NCBI RefSeq assembly: GCF_025152745.1
Contig: NZ_CP104041.1
Span: 248,001 to 312,000, forward strand
Source: Rhizobium sp. WSM4643
GTDB taxonomy: Bacteria; Pseudomonadota; Alphaproteobacteria; Rhizobiales; Rhizobiaceae
Reading direction: 5' to 3'
Length of the DNA stretch: 64,000 nucleotides
Shown here piece after piece: positions 24,257 through 33,354 of this stretch. Position 1 is the first letter of the stretch. Every line of letters starts with the position of its first letter. Both the position numbers and the translations under genes were made by a program. The notes below the pieces were generated by a model. The model was given only the letters and a program-made list of their open reading frames with translations, ran no database searches and was not told the DNA's origin.

Positions 24257-25171
24257 TCACGGCACCTGAGCCCCACTCACCGCGACATAGACCGAATAAA
24301 CCGAATGCGTCGCTGCAATAAACAGCCGGTTGCGTCTGGGCCCGCCGAAGGTGAGGTTGGCGACGGTCTGCGGGACGCGGATCTTGCCGATCAGTTTGCC
24401 TGTGGGGTCGAAGCAATGCACGCCATCGGCCGCGCTTGACCAGAGGTTCCCGTTCACGTCTGTGCGAATGCCGTCCGGGATGCCGATGTCGATGAGGCAG
24501 AAGACGCGGCCGTTCGTCAGCTTGTTGCCGTCGACCACGTCGAAAGCGCGGATGTGGCGCGGCAGGCTTTCGTCATGGCTTGCTGCCGAATCCGCCACAT
24601 AGAGGATTGTCTCGTCGGGTGAGAAGGCGAGGCCGTTCGGCTGGATGAAATCCGTGACGACAGCTGCAAGCGCGCCGGTTACCGGATCGAGCCTGTAAAC
24701 GTTGCGCGTCGGCTGTTCCGGCTCGGCGCGAAAGCCTTCATAGTCCGACATGATGCCGTAGGTCGGGTCGGTGAACCAGATCGTGCCGTCTGATTTCACT
24801 ACCACGTCGTTCGGCGAATTGAGCCTGGCGCCGTCAAAACGGTCGGCGAGCACGGTGATCAAGCCGTCGACCTCTGTGCGCGTGACGCGGCGCGTCCCAT
24901 GTTCGCAGGAGATCAGCCGCCCCTGCCTGTCGCGCGTATGGCCGTTGGTGAAGTTGGAGGGTTGGCGATAGACGGAGACGCCGTTCTCCGGCGTCCATCG
25001 CAGCATGCGCTGGTTGGGTATGTCGCTCCACAGCAGCTGGTTGGCGTCGTTGAACCAGACGGGACCCTCCGCCCAGCGGCAGCCGGAATAGAGTTCGTCG
25101 AGAGCGGCACTGGTCACGATCATCTGCCGGAAGCGCGGGTCGTGGATTTCGTAAATGCTGGCCTCGGCCAT
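24257..25171 (-). CDS. SMP-30/gluconolactonase family hydrolase
   Basis: A 304-residue six-bladed beta-propeller of the SMP-30/gluconolactonase/LRE family. Metal ligands can be seen as the Glu in CRWAEGPVWF near residue 34, the Asn in LNSPNDVVVKSDG and the aspartate in FSPDETILYVADS. Such enzymes hydrolyse sugar lactones, as in oxidative sugar degradation. It is cytosolic, with the ATG at 25171. It is the last gene of the ribose-type ABC operon on the minus strand, 14 bp after the second permease. It probably acts on a lactone of the imported sugar or sugar acid. Confidence 0.93.
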   Translation of the reverse strand: MAEASIYEIHDPRFRQMIVTSAALDELYSGCRWAEGPVWFNDANQLLWSDIPNQRMLRWTPENGVSVYRQPSNFTNGHTRDRQGRLISCEHGTRRVTRTEVDGLITVLADRFDGARLNSPNDVVVKSDGTIWFTDPTYGIMSDYEGFRAEPEQPTRNVYRLDPVTGALAAVVTDFIQPNGLAFSPDETILYVADSAASHDESLPRHIRAFDVVDGNKLTNGRVFCLIDIGIPDGIRTDVNGNLWSSAADGVHCFDPTGKLIGKIRVPQTVANLTFGGPRRNRLFIAATHSVYSVYVAVSGAQVP

Positions 25172-25185
25172 GGCGGTCTTCCCGT

Positions 25186-26136
25186 TTATCGCATGCCAGC
25201 CCGGCGACCGCCGGCGAGCATGATGACGCTGATGATGATGAGGCCGGTCAAGATCAGGCGGATGCCCGCGCCGAACCCGTAAGTGTTGAGCATGGAGACG
25301 ACCAGGAACATGAAGAGCGATGCGCCCCAGATCCCCGGCACATTGGAATCGCCGCCGGCAACCGCCGTGCCGCCGATCACCACGACGGCGATCGACATCA
25401 GCAGATATTCCGAGCCCATGTTGAGCGCTGCGCCGCCGGAGAAGCAGGCAAGCAGATAGCCTGCGACCGAGGCGAGCACGGCACAGAAGAGGTAGGTGAC
25501 GAAACGCGTGCCGTCGACGGGTATGCCAGCCATGCGCGCGGCCGGCATGCTCTGGCCGATCGCCGAGATCCAGCGCCCGTAGATCGTCTTCTCGAGCAGG
25601 AACCAGGCAAGGAGCGAGATGAGGAATGCGACGATCGCCGCGTTCGGCATGCCGAGCGTGTTCGACGTCGTGAATTCCGCCAGCACGCTCGGTGGTTTGA
25701 TGCGCAAGCCCCGGTTCGTCCAGATCGCCGCGGACTGGACGATGAAGCTCATGGACAATGTGGCGATGATCGGCGGAATGCGCAGCGCCTTGATGAGCGC
25801 ATAATTGCCGAGGCCGACAACAAGGCCGATGACGATGGCGACAAGAAGGCCCGGCAGGATCATGCCGTTTTCGACATTCATCAGCTTCAGTGCCACCGTG
25901 CCGGCAAGCGTCATGGTGGCGGGAACCGAGAGATCGATATTGCCGGGGCCGAGCGTGATCACGAACATCTGGCCAATGCCGACGATGACCGAAAAGGCGG
26001 CGAAGGTGAGGGCTGCCTGCGACAGGCCGAGCGTGCTGGCGCCGAGTGTGACCATGATCGTCAGGAACCAGACGACAAAGGCGGCAAGCCACGACCAGAT
26101 CCAGGGTTTGCGGAAGAGGCGCGAGAGCCGGGTCAT
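25186..26136 (-). CDS. Ribose-type ABC transporter permease 1
   Basis: A 316-residue inner-membrane permease of the RbsC/BPD_transp_2 family, with a long run of hydrophobic helices and the family motif FVITLGPGNIDLSVPATMTL (compare xGGIDLSVGSxxAL in RbsC). Further motifs are GIPVDGTRFVTYLFCAVLAS and VVVIGGTAVAGGDSNVPGIW. The start overlaps the upstream permease stop (ATGA). Two separate permease genes mean the channel is a heterodimer. It passes the sugar from the binding protein at 28600 to the cytosol. Confidence 0.92.
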   Translation of the reverse strand: MTRLSRLFRKPWIWSWLAAFVVWFLTIMVTLGASTLGLSQAALTFAAFSVIVGIGQMFVITLGPGNIDLSVPATMTLAGTVALKLMNVENGMILPGLLVAIVIGLVVGLGNYALIKALRIPPIIATLSMSFIVQSAAIWTNRGLRIKPPSVLAEFTTSNTLGMPNAAIVAFLISLLAWFLLEKTIYGRWISAIGQSMPAARMAGIPVDGTRFVTYLFCAVLASVAGYLLACFSGGAALNMGSEYLLMSIAVVVIGGTAVAGGDSNVPGIWGASLFMFLVVSMLNTYGFGAGIRLILTGLIIISVIMLAGGRRAGMR

Positions 26137-27080
26137 CGGCGTTTCTCCCGCTTCTCCAGGCGATTCAGCATCAGCCGAAGTGCCAGCACGATGATCAGGA
26201 TCGCGCCCTGAGCCCCGATCTGCCAGTCCGGCGAGATCCGCAGGAAGGACAGGAACGAGCCGGCGAGCGTCAGCGTCAGCGCGCCGATGACGGCACCGAT
26301 CGGGGAGACGCGGCCGCCGATGAACTCGCCACCGCCGAGGATCACGCCGGCGATCGACAGCAGCGTGTAGCGCAGCGCGATATTGGCATCGGCCGAGGTG
26401 GTCAGCCCGACGAGAGCGATGCCGGCGAGCACCGCAAAGAGGCCCGCAAGACCATAGGCGGCAGCGCGCGCGCCGACAATCGACCAGCCGGCGCGCTCGA
26501 CCGAGCGCTGGTTGCCGCCGATGCCACGCATCAGCACGCCGAGCGACGATCGCATGACGAGAAGATGGGCGACCAAGGCGATGACGATGCTGGCAACAAT
26601 CGCCATCGGCGCCAGCGGCGGCTTGACGGTCATCAGCCAGCGCACCCAGTCCGGCGCCTGCCCGCCCGGTGCCGGCAGCAGCAGGACGGCAAGGCCACCC
26701 CAGACGAAGCTCATGCCGAGGGTCACGACAATGGACGGCAGGTTGCGCAGATAGATGACGACGCCGAGGCCCGCGTAAGTTGCGATCGCGCCGGCAAGGA
26801 TCAGCACGCCGGTCACTGGGGCATCCCGCAAAAAGGTCGCGGTGACGCAGGCGACGAAGCTGACGAAGGCGCCCATCGAGAGATCGAGATCGTTGACCGC
26901 CATCACGATCATCTGGGCGATCGTCGCAAGCGCGATCGGCACAGCCAGGTTGAACAGCAGGTTGAGCCCGACATAGCTCATGGCGCGCGGCTGCAGCCAG
27001 AAGACGGCGGCGAGCAGCAGGGTCAGCGACAGGGCGGGAATGGCAAGACGCAGGGCGTCGGACGACAGCCGGAACGTCAT
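26133..27080 (-). CDS. Ribose-type ABC transporter permease 2
   Basis: A 315-residue RbsC-type permease, the partner of the one downstream. It shows IVMAVNDLDLSMGAFVSFVA (the family's IDLS motif), PSIVVTLGMSFVWGGLAVLL and ISIAGVILGGGEF-like sequence (LLSIAGVILGGGEFIGGRV). Its start overlaps the ATPase stop by 4 bp, and its end overlaps the next permease. About ten hydrophobic segments are visible. Confidence 0.92.
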   Translation of the reverse strand: MTFRLSSDALRLAIPALSLTLLLAAVFWLQPRAMSYVGLNLLFNLAVPIALATIAQMIVMAVNDLDLSMGAFVSFVACVTATFLRDAPVTGVLILAGAIATYAGLGVVIYLRNLPSIVVTLGMSFVWGGLAVLLLPAPGGQAPDWVRWLMTVKPPLAPMAIVASIVIALVAHLLVMRSSLGVLMRGIGGNQRSVERAGWSIVGARAAAYGLAGLFAVLAGIALVGLTTSADANIALRYTLLSIAGVILGGGEFIGGRVSPIGAVIGALTLTLAGSFLSFLRISPDWQIGAQGAILIIVLALRLMLNRLEKREKRR

Positions 27081-28540
27081 GCGGCGACCCCTTCGAAGGA
27101 GGCGGCGATGATGTTCTTCTCGTTGACGGCATCACCGGCGAGTTCGGTGGTGATGCGGCCTTCGCGGAAGACGTAGACTCGGTCGCAGAGGCGGACCTCG
27201 TCCATCTCCGTCGAGTACCAGATGAAGGTGCGGCCGCGCGCCGCTTCCTCGCGGATGATCGCGTAGACCTCCTGCTTGGTGCCGACGTCGACGCCGCGCA
27301 TCGGATCGTCCATCAGCACGATTGGCGCGCGCGTCGCCAGCGCGCGAGCAAAGAGCACCTTTTGCTGGTTTCCGCCGGAAAGCGACAGGATGCGGTTGCC
27401 CATATCGGGCGTGCGGATCTCGATCCGCCGCTTCCAGTCGGCGCCCTTTGTCTCCTCTTCACTATCAAGGATGAGGCCGCGCCGGGACAGGTCGCCAAGC
27501 GAGGCGATGGAGAAATTGCGCAGGATGCTCCACAACTCGAAGACGCCGTTGAGGCGGCGGTCGCCGGCGACGAAGGTGACGAGCGGATCGCGCTCGGGCA
27601 GCCAGTTGCCGGACTGGGCGGCATGCAGGGCGAGCAAGAGTTCGGTCTGCCCATGGCCCGCCAGGCCCGCCAGTCCGATGATCTCACCCTTGCGTGCCGC
27701 AAAGGAAAGGCCTTTCGCCTGATGGGACAGAATGAGCGGAGCGCTGGACTGTTCGCGAGCCGAGCGCTGCTTGGTTTCCTCCTTCGCAACGGTGCCCATC
27801 GCTTCGACGAGGCCGTGATGGTCAAAGCCCCGCGCCGGACGCTCGGCGACGACGCGGCCGTCCTTCATGACGACGATGCGATCGGAGGTTTCGAGGATCT
27901 CGTGCAGGATATGCGAGATGAAGATGACGGACCCGCCCGCGGCAATGAAGCGGCGGACATGGTCGAGCATCTGCCGGGCAAGGCTTGCATCGAGCGACGA
28001 GGTCGGTTCATCGAGGATCACCAGCCGCGGCGCAATGCCGGCGTCGGAAAAGGCCATTGATATCTCGACCATCTGCCGCTCGGCGATCGAAAGATCCCCC
28101 ACTGCCCGGCTGCTGTCGATGCCGTGGCCGGGAAAGACGGCGTCGAGGCTCGTCTCGATGATGTTTGCGGCGCGCCTCCGCCAGCCGAAGCCTCCAAGAT
28201 GGCGATGCATGACGCGCGTGTTCTCGACGATCGAAAGGTTGGGGCAGAGCGAAAGCTCCTGGAAGACGCAGCGCACGCCGCGCGCACGCGCCGCGTTGAT
28301 GCCATAGCGCTCCAGCCGCTCGCCGTCGCTCGCCACACTTCCTTCGTGTGGCATGAGGCCGCCGTTGATGACGCTGACGATGGTCGACTTGCCGGCGCCA
28401 TTGTGTCCGACAAGCCCGACGCATTCGCCCGGCATAACGCGGAGGGTCACGCCATCGAGCGCTCTGACCGCGCCGAAGCTCACCTTGGCGCCATCGACGG
28501 CGATCACCGCCTTCACAACGTCATCCATGCTGCCCGCCAT
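27077..28540 (-). CDS. Ribose-type ABC transporter ATPase with two nucleotide-binding domains
   Basis: A 487-residue double ATPase like RbsA or MglA. The first domain has Walker A GLVGHNGAGKST and Walker B RLVILDEPTSSLDA, but its signature is LSIAERQMVEISMA, normal for this family. The second domain has the degenerate Walker A GLAGLAGHGQTELL, usual for RbsA second domains, and LSGGNQQKVLFARALATRAP. Starts at 28540 or 28528 are both possible; upstream reading runs into the binding-protein gene. It energises the heterodimeric permease. The spacing to the binding-protein gene is 59 bp. Confidence 0.93.
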   Translation of the reverse strand: MAGSMDDVVKAVIAVDGAKVSFGAVRALDGVTLRVMPGECVGLVGHNGAGKSTIVSVINGGLMPHEGSVASDGERLERYGINAARARGVRCVFQELSLCPNLSIVENTRVMHRHLGGFGWRRRAANIIETSLDAVFPGHGIDSSRAVGDLSIAERQMVEISMAFSDAGIAPRLVILDEPTSSLDASLARQMLDHVRRFIAAGGSVIFISHILHEILETSDRIVVMKDGRVVAERPARGFDHHGLVEAMGTVAKEETKQRSAREQSSAPLILSHQAKGLSFAARKGEIIGLAGLAGHGQTELLLALHAAQSGNWLPERDPLVTFVAGDRRLNGVFELWSILRNFSIASLGDLSRRGLILDSEEETKGADWKRRIEIRTPDMGNRILSLSGGNQQKVLFARALATRAPIVLMDDPMRGVDVGTKQEVYAIIREEAARGRTFIWYSTEMDEVRLCDRVYVFREGRITTELAGDAVNEKNIIAASFEGVAA

Positions 28541-28599
28541 GCCTGCTTGCAAAAAAATGCCGCGCGGCATCTGTGGCCGCGCGGCAGTCGCCGGGAGAT

Positions 28600-29616
28600 T
28601 TACTTTGCCGACTCGATGACCTTGATTGCGTCTGCCTGCGTGTATTCCACGTTGGCGACGCCGCCGGCCTGGGTATTGGCGAGGTTGGTTTCGAGATTGT
28701 CCTGGTCGATGCGCAGGAAGGGCACGACGAGGTCCTTCTTGACTTGCTTGCCATCGAGGATCTGCTGCGCCACCCAGAAGGCGAGCGTCGAGACACCGGG
28801 CGCGATCGACACGGACATGGTCTCGTAGCCCTTCGCGTCCTTCTGCTCCTTCCACCACTTCAGTTCGTCTTCGCGGTTGCCCATGATAATGACCGGCATC
28901 TTCCGGTCGGTCGCGGCAATCGCCTGTGCGGCGCCATAGCCGTCGCCGCCCTGCGTTACCACGCCGGCGATATCGGGCAGGCTCGGCAGGATGCCGGCAA
29001 CAGCCTTCTGCGCCACATCCTGGGCCCAGTCTCCATGAACGGAGCCGACAACCTTGAACTGCGGGTACTGCTTGACGCCGTCGTGAATGCCGGCCGAGAT
29101 CTCGTCATCGACGAAGACACCGGCAAGGCCGCGGATCTCGAGCAGGTTCCCGCCTTCCGGAAGTTTCTTCGACAGGTACTCGACCTCGCTGCGGCCCATT
29201 TCCTTGAAGTTGACGGCGATGCGCCAGGCGCAGGGTTCGGTGACGATGCCGTCGAAGGACACGACGGTAATGCCGGCATCGCAGGCCTCCTTGACCGCGC
29301 CGTTCAACGCCGTCGGCGACGCGGCGTCCAGCACGATGGCGTCATAACCCTGCAGGATCATGTTCTGGATCTGCGCGGCCTGTTCCGTCGCCTGGTTCTC
29401 GGCAGTGGTGAAGGGGTCGGCTGCAGCAACGGTGCCGGCCTTCACGGCTTCCCCCGTCACCTTGCCCCAGCTCGTCAGCATGGCCTGGCGCCACGAATTG
29501 CCGGCATAGTTGTTGGAAAGGGCGATTTTCTTGGCCGCAGTATCGGCAAAGGCGGAAACGGGCATCGCGGCGCAAGCAATAGCGGCCGATGCCAGAAGCA
29601 TCTTACGGATTGTCAT
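28600..29616 (-). CDS. Sugar ABC transporter substrate-binding protein
   Basis: A 338-residue periplasmic binding protein of the Peripla_BP_4 (RbsB) type. The signal peptide is MTIRKMLLASAAIACAAMPV, then SAFADTAA. Family motifs are KIALSNNYAGNSWRQAML, NMILQGYDAIVLDAASPTAL and GVVTQGGDGYGAAQAIAA. It is the first gene of the sugar-uptake operon and carries the ligand specificity. It is divergent from a two-component system, which may control the operon. The ligand cannot be read from sequence; the SMP-30 partner suggests a sugar that yields a lactone. Confidence 0.93.
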   Translation of the reverse strand: MTIRKMLLASAAIACAAMPVSAFADTAAKKIALSNNYAGNSWRQAMLTSWGKVTGEAVKAGTVAAADPFTTAENQATEQAAQIQNMILQGYDAIVLDAASPTALNGAVKEACDAGITVVSFDGIVTEPCAWRIAVNFKEMGRSEVEYLSKKLPEGGNLLEIRGLAGVFVDDEISAGIHDGVKQYPQFKVVGSVHGDWAQDVAQKAVAGILPSLPDIAGVVTQGGDGYGAAQAIAATDRKMPVIIMGNREDELKWWKEQKDAKGYETMSVSIAPGVSTLAFWVAQQILDGKQVKKDLVVPFLRIDQDNLETNLANTQAGGVANVEYTQADAIKVIESAK

Positions 29617-29653
29617 GTCTTCCTCCCTGATGATCGCGCTGGTCGGCGGATCG

Positions 29654-29689
29654 TTTCACTCCTGCCGGCCCAATTGGGTCCGAGTGAAA
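29654..29689. promoter_or_regulatory. Nested palindromes in the sugar-ABC/kinase divergent gap
   Basis: TTTCACTC (29654-29661) and GAGTGAAA (29682-29689) form an 8-bp inverted repeat that encloses the palindrome CCCAATTGGG (29669-29678). It lies 38 bp before the binding-protein start, in the 280-bp gap between the sugar operon and the histidine kinase. It is a candidate site for the adjacent response regulator or another repressor. The rest of the gap (29690-29880) has several TTTGCG(C/G) boxes but no gene. Confidence 0.5.
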
Positions 29690-29896
29690 ATTGTTCTTGC
29701 ACTGAGCTTCCTCCTCTCAGTAAGGGCAGGATGCGGGAGATCGATCGGCCTGTACAGGGGCAAGGCGGCAATCCGTTTGCGGGATTTGCGCAACAAGCTG
29801 CGGGTTTACGCAAGACGGAGGCGCTCCCGCAGGCGCTTACTGGGAAGGGGGCGCTGCAGGTTGAGGAGCCTGCTGCCGTCACGGGAGGAACTGACG

Positions 29897-31135
29897 ATGC
29901 TGCATCTCGTACCGGCAGCCATGTTCGACCATTATCTCGGCATTTCCCGGCTGCTCGCGGGTCAGCTGGACTTCCGCTCAGCTATCCGTTCCGTCGCGGC
30001 CGAGGTCGCCCATATCATCCCGCACGACCATCTCGATGTCTGCGTGTTGCTTGAGGGCGGCAACTACCACACGGCCTACGAGACGGGCATCGAGACCGCC
30101 TGGGGCGACCTCGCCGGCGCACCTGTTGTCAATAGTCCCATCCGCTCGCTGCTCTGGGGCGAGGTGGATTTTCTGCTGGCGGACGACGCCATGACCGACC
30201 CGCGTTTTCACTTCGAGGGCGCCTTCAAGCGGCCGATCGTCGAACAGTCGCTGAGGAGCCGCTTGCATGTCCCAATGAAGGTGCAGGGCACGATCATCGC
30301 CGCACTTTCCTGTTCGTCGCACAGTTCGGGCGTCTATACGATGGAGGATATCGAACGCGCCCGCATCATCGCCGATCTGCTGACGCCCTATTTCTTCGCG
30401 CTGCAGGCGGCCGAGCAGGCACAACGCTCGGCCATTGTCGAGGCCGAGGCCCGCGCCCGCGAGGAGGGCTTGCGGCAAGGTGCGCTGAAATTGACCGAAG
30501 CCTTGGAGCAGGAACGCCAGCGGATCGGCATGGACCTGCACGACCAGACCCTCGCCGATCTGACGCGGCTCGCCCGCCGGATCGATCGGCTGTCGCGCAA
30601 TGGCGAGGTGGCGCCCGAGGCGCTGGAGCCGATCTCCCGTTCGCTGCAGCATTGCATGCAGGATCTGCGGCAGATCATCGAGCAGGCAAAACCCTCCGTG
30701 CTCCAGCTCTTCGGCCTCGCCCAGGCGATCGAGCATCATCTGGACCGATCGACCCGCGACACGGGATCGGGGATCGAGTGGGGCCTTGTCGACGAGACGC
30801 ATGGCGCATTGGAGCGATTGGAACCGACCGTCAGCGTTGCGCTGTTCCGGATCGCCCAGGAGGCGATCAACAATGCGGTGCGCCATGCCGCGCCGCTCGC
30901 GGTCACGGTACGGCTCGAGGCCGACGAGGAACGGCTGTCGATCGAAATCTCCGACGACGGAATCGGGCTTGCCAAGGCGCGGGGGCGGATCGGCGGCGGT
31001 ATCGACAATATGAAGACCCGTGCGCGGCTGATTTCGGCGCGGTTCACGACCGGGCCCGGTCGCAACAATCACGGGACTGCGGTGCGCGTCGTGCTACCGC
31101 TTGTCCCGCACGACCCGGCAATCGGGGCAAACTGA
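29897..31135 (+). CDS. Sensor histidine kinase (GAF, NarL-type)
   Basis: A 412-residue cytosolic sensor kinase. Residues about 10-170 form a GAF-like domain (FDHYLGISRLLAGQLDFRSA, then SRLHVPMKVQGTIIAALSCS). A coiled-coil linker follows, then a HisKA_3 phosphoacceptor box (RQRIGMDLHDQTLADLTRLA) and a HATPase domain with the N-box EAINNAVRHAAP and the G-box SDDGIGLAKARGRIGGGIDN. There is no membrane segment, so the signal is intracellular. The ATG at 29897 has GGGAGGA eight bases upstream. The response-regulator gene follows 10 bp later. It is divergent from the sugar ABC operon. Confidence 0.92.
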   Translation: MLHLVPAAMFDHYLGISRLLAGQLDFRSAIRSVAAEVAHIIPHDHLDVCVLLEGGNYHTAYETGIETAWGDLAGAPVVNSPIRSLLWGEVDFLLADDAMTDPRFHFEGAFKRPIVEQSLRSRLHVPMKVQGTIIAALSCSSHSSGVYTMEDIERARIIADLLTPYFFALQAAEQAQRSAIVEAEARAREEGLRQGALKLTEALEQERQRIGMDLHDQTLADLTRLARRIDRLSRNGEVAPEALEPISRSLQHCMQDLRQIIEQAKPSVLQLFGLAQAIEHHLDRSTRDTGSGIEWGLVDETHGALERLEPTVSVALFRIAQEAINNAVRHAAPLAVTVRLEADEERLSIEISDDGIGLAKARGRIGGGIDNMKTRARLISARFTTGPGRNNHGTAVRVVLPLVPHDPAIGAN

Positions 31136-31145
31136 GGACAAGGGC

Positions 31146-31871
31146 ATGATGAAGGTTCTGATCGTCGAGGATGACCCGCTGCACCGATCCTATCTGCACG
31201 AGGCAGTCAACGCAGCTCTGCCGGAATGCGATACGGTTATCGAAGCAGAAAACGGAACCGTCGGCGAGAAGCTCGCCCGCGACCACAAGTCGGCGCATAT
31301 CGTCATGGACCTGCAGATGGCGAGCCGCAATGGTATCGAGGCGGCGCGCACGATCTGGAAGGAGCGGCCCGATACCCGCATCCTGTTCTGGTCGAATTAT
31401 TCGGACGAGGCCTATGTGCGCGGCGTCTCCCGCATCGTGCCGGATGGCGCCGCTTATGGCTATGTGCTGAAATCCGCCTCCGACGAGCGGCTGAAGCTTG
31501 CACTGCGCTCGATCTTCATCGAGAGCCAGTGCGTTATTGACCGCGAGGTGCGGGGCCTGCAGCAGAAGAGCCTCGGCCAGACGAACGGCTTCACCGATTC
31601 CGAATACGAGATCCTCGTCGATATTGCTCTCGGCCTCACCGACCGGGCCATCGCCAAACGCCGGGGCCTGTCGCTGCGCAGCGTTCAGAACCGTCTGCAG
31701 CAGCTCTACGACAAGCTCGACGTCTACCAGAGCGCCGGCGACGACCACGAGGATGGCCGCTTCAATCTGCGCGCCCGCGCCGTCACGGTCGCTTTCCTGC
31801 GCAAACTCCTGAACTACAGCGCTCTGGAGCGGGCTGAGGCAGAGCTGCAGGAATGGCTTGATGGAAAGTAG
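31146..31871 (+). CDS. Response regulator, LuxR/NarL type
   Basis: A 241-residue response regulator. The receiver domain begins KVLIVEDDPLHRSYLHEAVN and carries the phosphoacceptor aspartate in AHIVMDLQMASRNGIEAART; the conserved Lys is in YGYVLKSASDERL. The C-terminal helix-turn-helix is present as LTDRAIAKRRGLSLRSVQNR followed by LQQLYDKLDV. The C-terminal extension of about 45 residues is longer than in NarL. ATG codons at 31146 and 31149 are tandem; GAGG precedes them. It forms a pair with the upstream kinase and probably controls the divergent sugar operon. Confidence 0.93.
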   Translation: MMKVLIVEDDPLHRSYLHEAVNAALPECDTVIEAENGTVGEKLARDHKSAHIVMDLQMASRNGIEAARTIWKERPDTRILFWSNYSDEAYVRGVSRIVPDGAAYGYVLKSASDERLKLALRSIFIESQCVIDREVRGLQQKSLGQTNGFTDSEYEILVDIALGLTDRAIAKRRGLSLRSVQNRLQQLYDKLDVYQSAGDDHEDGRFNLRARAVTVAFLRKLLNYSALERAEAELQEWLDGK

Positions 31872-31928
31872 TTCTGGACTTGGGTGGAATGGCTGGGGAC
31901 CAGAGACTTGGGCTGCTGCCCCTGCTTT

Positions 31929-33254
31929 TCACGGCGTATGAGCCAGCGCGATCGCATCGGCGGCTTCCTCGCAGCGATGGCTGAGCGTACTGGTCGCCAC
32001 TCGAATATGACTGCTTGGCATAACGGAGAATTTGCTGCCCGGGTTGACGGCGATATTGCGCGCAGCAAGCGTCACCATTGCGAATGGTTCGGAGACGACG
32101 GGCACCCAGAGGCACAGGCCCTGGCCTGCCGGTATCGGTATTCCCCTTTCGCTGAGCGCATCGGCAAGGGCGTCCCGCCTCTGCTGATAGACCTCGCGCG
32201 CCTCGCCGATAAGCTGCCAGGTTGCCGGATCGCGTAGCAGCCAGGCGGCGGCACCTTGCAGGATGCGGCTGGTCCAGCCGGCGCTGAAGGAGCGGTAAGA
32301 CTGGATCTGGTCGACGATCGGCGCGGAACTCGACAGAACGGCGAGACGCAGATCCGGGCCGAGGCTTTTCGAGAGCGAGATGATATGGATCGTCCGCTCC
32401 GCAAATCGGCCGCCGAGCGACTGCGGATTTGCCGCCGACACGTCGCCGACGCCGTCATCCTCGATGATAAGCGTATCGCTGTCTTCCAGCATATCTCCTA
32501 GCTGATCGAGGCGGGATGAACTGACCGCAACGCCGGTCACCGAGTGCAGCCGCGGCTGGAACAGGAAAGCCGCCGGACGTTGCCGCAATGCGTCGCGCAG
32601 TGAATCCGGCAGGGGGCCTTCGCCGTCGCAGGCGACAGGGATGATTTTCACGCCGAGATCTTCGAGAATATCGAGCAGTCGCATGGCTGTGGGATGTTCG
32701 ATCGCGACCGACGAGCCCGGGGAGACCAGCGCATGCAATATCGTATAGACGGCGTTGTAACCGCCATTGGTGGCGAGAAAGGCTTCAGCCTCATAGGGCC
32801 ATCGCTTGGAAATAGCGTCCTTCAACTCAGGGACGATCCGGCTGCGCTCATAGCTGTTGAGATCATCGACGGACGCGCCATAGGCCATTGCTTCGGCGAG
32901 ACGCGGAAGAAGTGCTGCATCCGGCCCGGCTAAGGTAAGGTCGAGCACACCTGCCCTATAGTTTCCCGAGCTGGCGAGGCGTTCCGGCTTGGCGACAAAG
33001 CGGTCGCCGCTGACCCAGGTGCCGTTGCGCCCCCGGCCGCTGATGATCTTCTGCCGCCGCAATTCGCTCCAGGCTTCGGAGATCGTCGCCGGACTGACAT
33101 GCAATTCGTAAGCGATATCGCGGATCGCCGGCAGGCGCGTCCCAATGGGCAGGACACCGGCACGGATCAGCGCACTGGTTTCAAGAGCAATCCCCCGGAT
33201 GCTGCGGTCGGCTATTTTTTCGGCAAACCAGGAGGCTTCGACCGTGTCGTCCAT
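31929..33254 (-). CDS. MocR-type regulator (GntR HTH fused to aminotransferase-like domain)
   Basis: A 441-residue PdxR/MocR-type regulator. The N-terminal GntR winged helix spans about residues 10-75 (GVLPIGTRLPAIRDIAYELH, then VSPATISEAWSELRRQKIIS). The rest is a fold-type I aminotransferase domain with the PLP lysine in HIISLSKSLGPDLRLAVLSS and an aspartate in TLIIEDDGVGD. Such proteins sense PLP adducts of amino compounds. It is divergent from the ABC cluster, and the gap carries a perfect inverted repeat. The ATG at 33254 is preferred over a GTG at 33263. It probably regulates uptake of an amino-acid derivative. Confidence 0.92.
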   Translation of the reverse strand: MDDTVEASWFAEKIADRSIRGIALETSALIRAGVLPIGTRLPAIRDIAYELHVSPATISEAWSELRRQKIISGRGRNGTWVSGDRFVAKPERLASSGNYRAGVLDLTLAGPDAALLPRLAEAMAYGASVDDLNSYERSRIVPELKDAISKRWPYEAEAFLATNGGYNAVYTILHALVSPGSSVAIEHPTAMRLLDILEDLGVKIIPVACDGEGPLPDSLRDALRQRPAAFLFQPRLHSVTGVAVSSSRLDQLGDMLEDSDTLIIEDDGVGDVSAANPQSLGGRFAERTIHIISLSKSLGPDLRLAVLSSSAPIVDQIQSYRSFSAGWTSRILQGAAAWLLRDPATWQLIGEAREVYQQRRDALADALSERGIPIPAGQGLCLWVPVVSEPFAMVTLAARNIAVNPGSKFSVMPSSHIRVATSTLSHRCEEAADAIALAHTP

Positions 33255-33264
33255 TTTTCTCACT

Positions 33265-33316
33265 TTAAATGTTCAATAACGTAATAACATTTGTACTCTA
33301 TATTTTGAACATTTAA
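33265..33316. promoter_or_regulatory. Inverted repeat in the MocR divergent promoter
   Basis: TTAAATGTTCAA (33265-33276) and TTGAACATTTAA (33305-33316) are perfect 12-bp reverse complements, 40 bp apart start to start, in the 100-bp gap between the MocR gene and the binding-protein gene. The sequence between is AT-rich and includes ATAAC repeated at short distance (ATAACGTAATAAC). MocR proteins are known to bind paired sites in divergent promoters. This would place both promoters between two half-sites. Confidence 0.75.
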
Positions 33317-33354
33317 TTTGCCCCTCGTCGAGCCATTTCAGCGAGTTTTTTTGC

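Noticed and set aside
29690..29896. Plus-strand extension of the histidine kinase frame up to 29510
   Set aside because: It would overlap the divergent binding-protein gene and its operator, while ATG 29897 has a strong ribosome site directly before the GAF domain.
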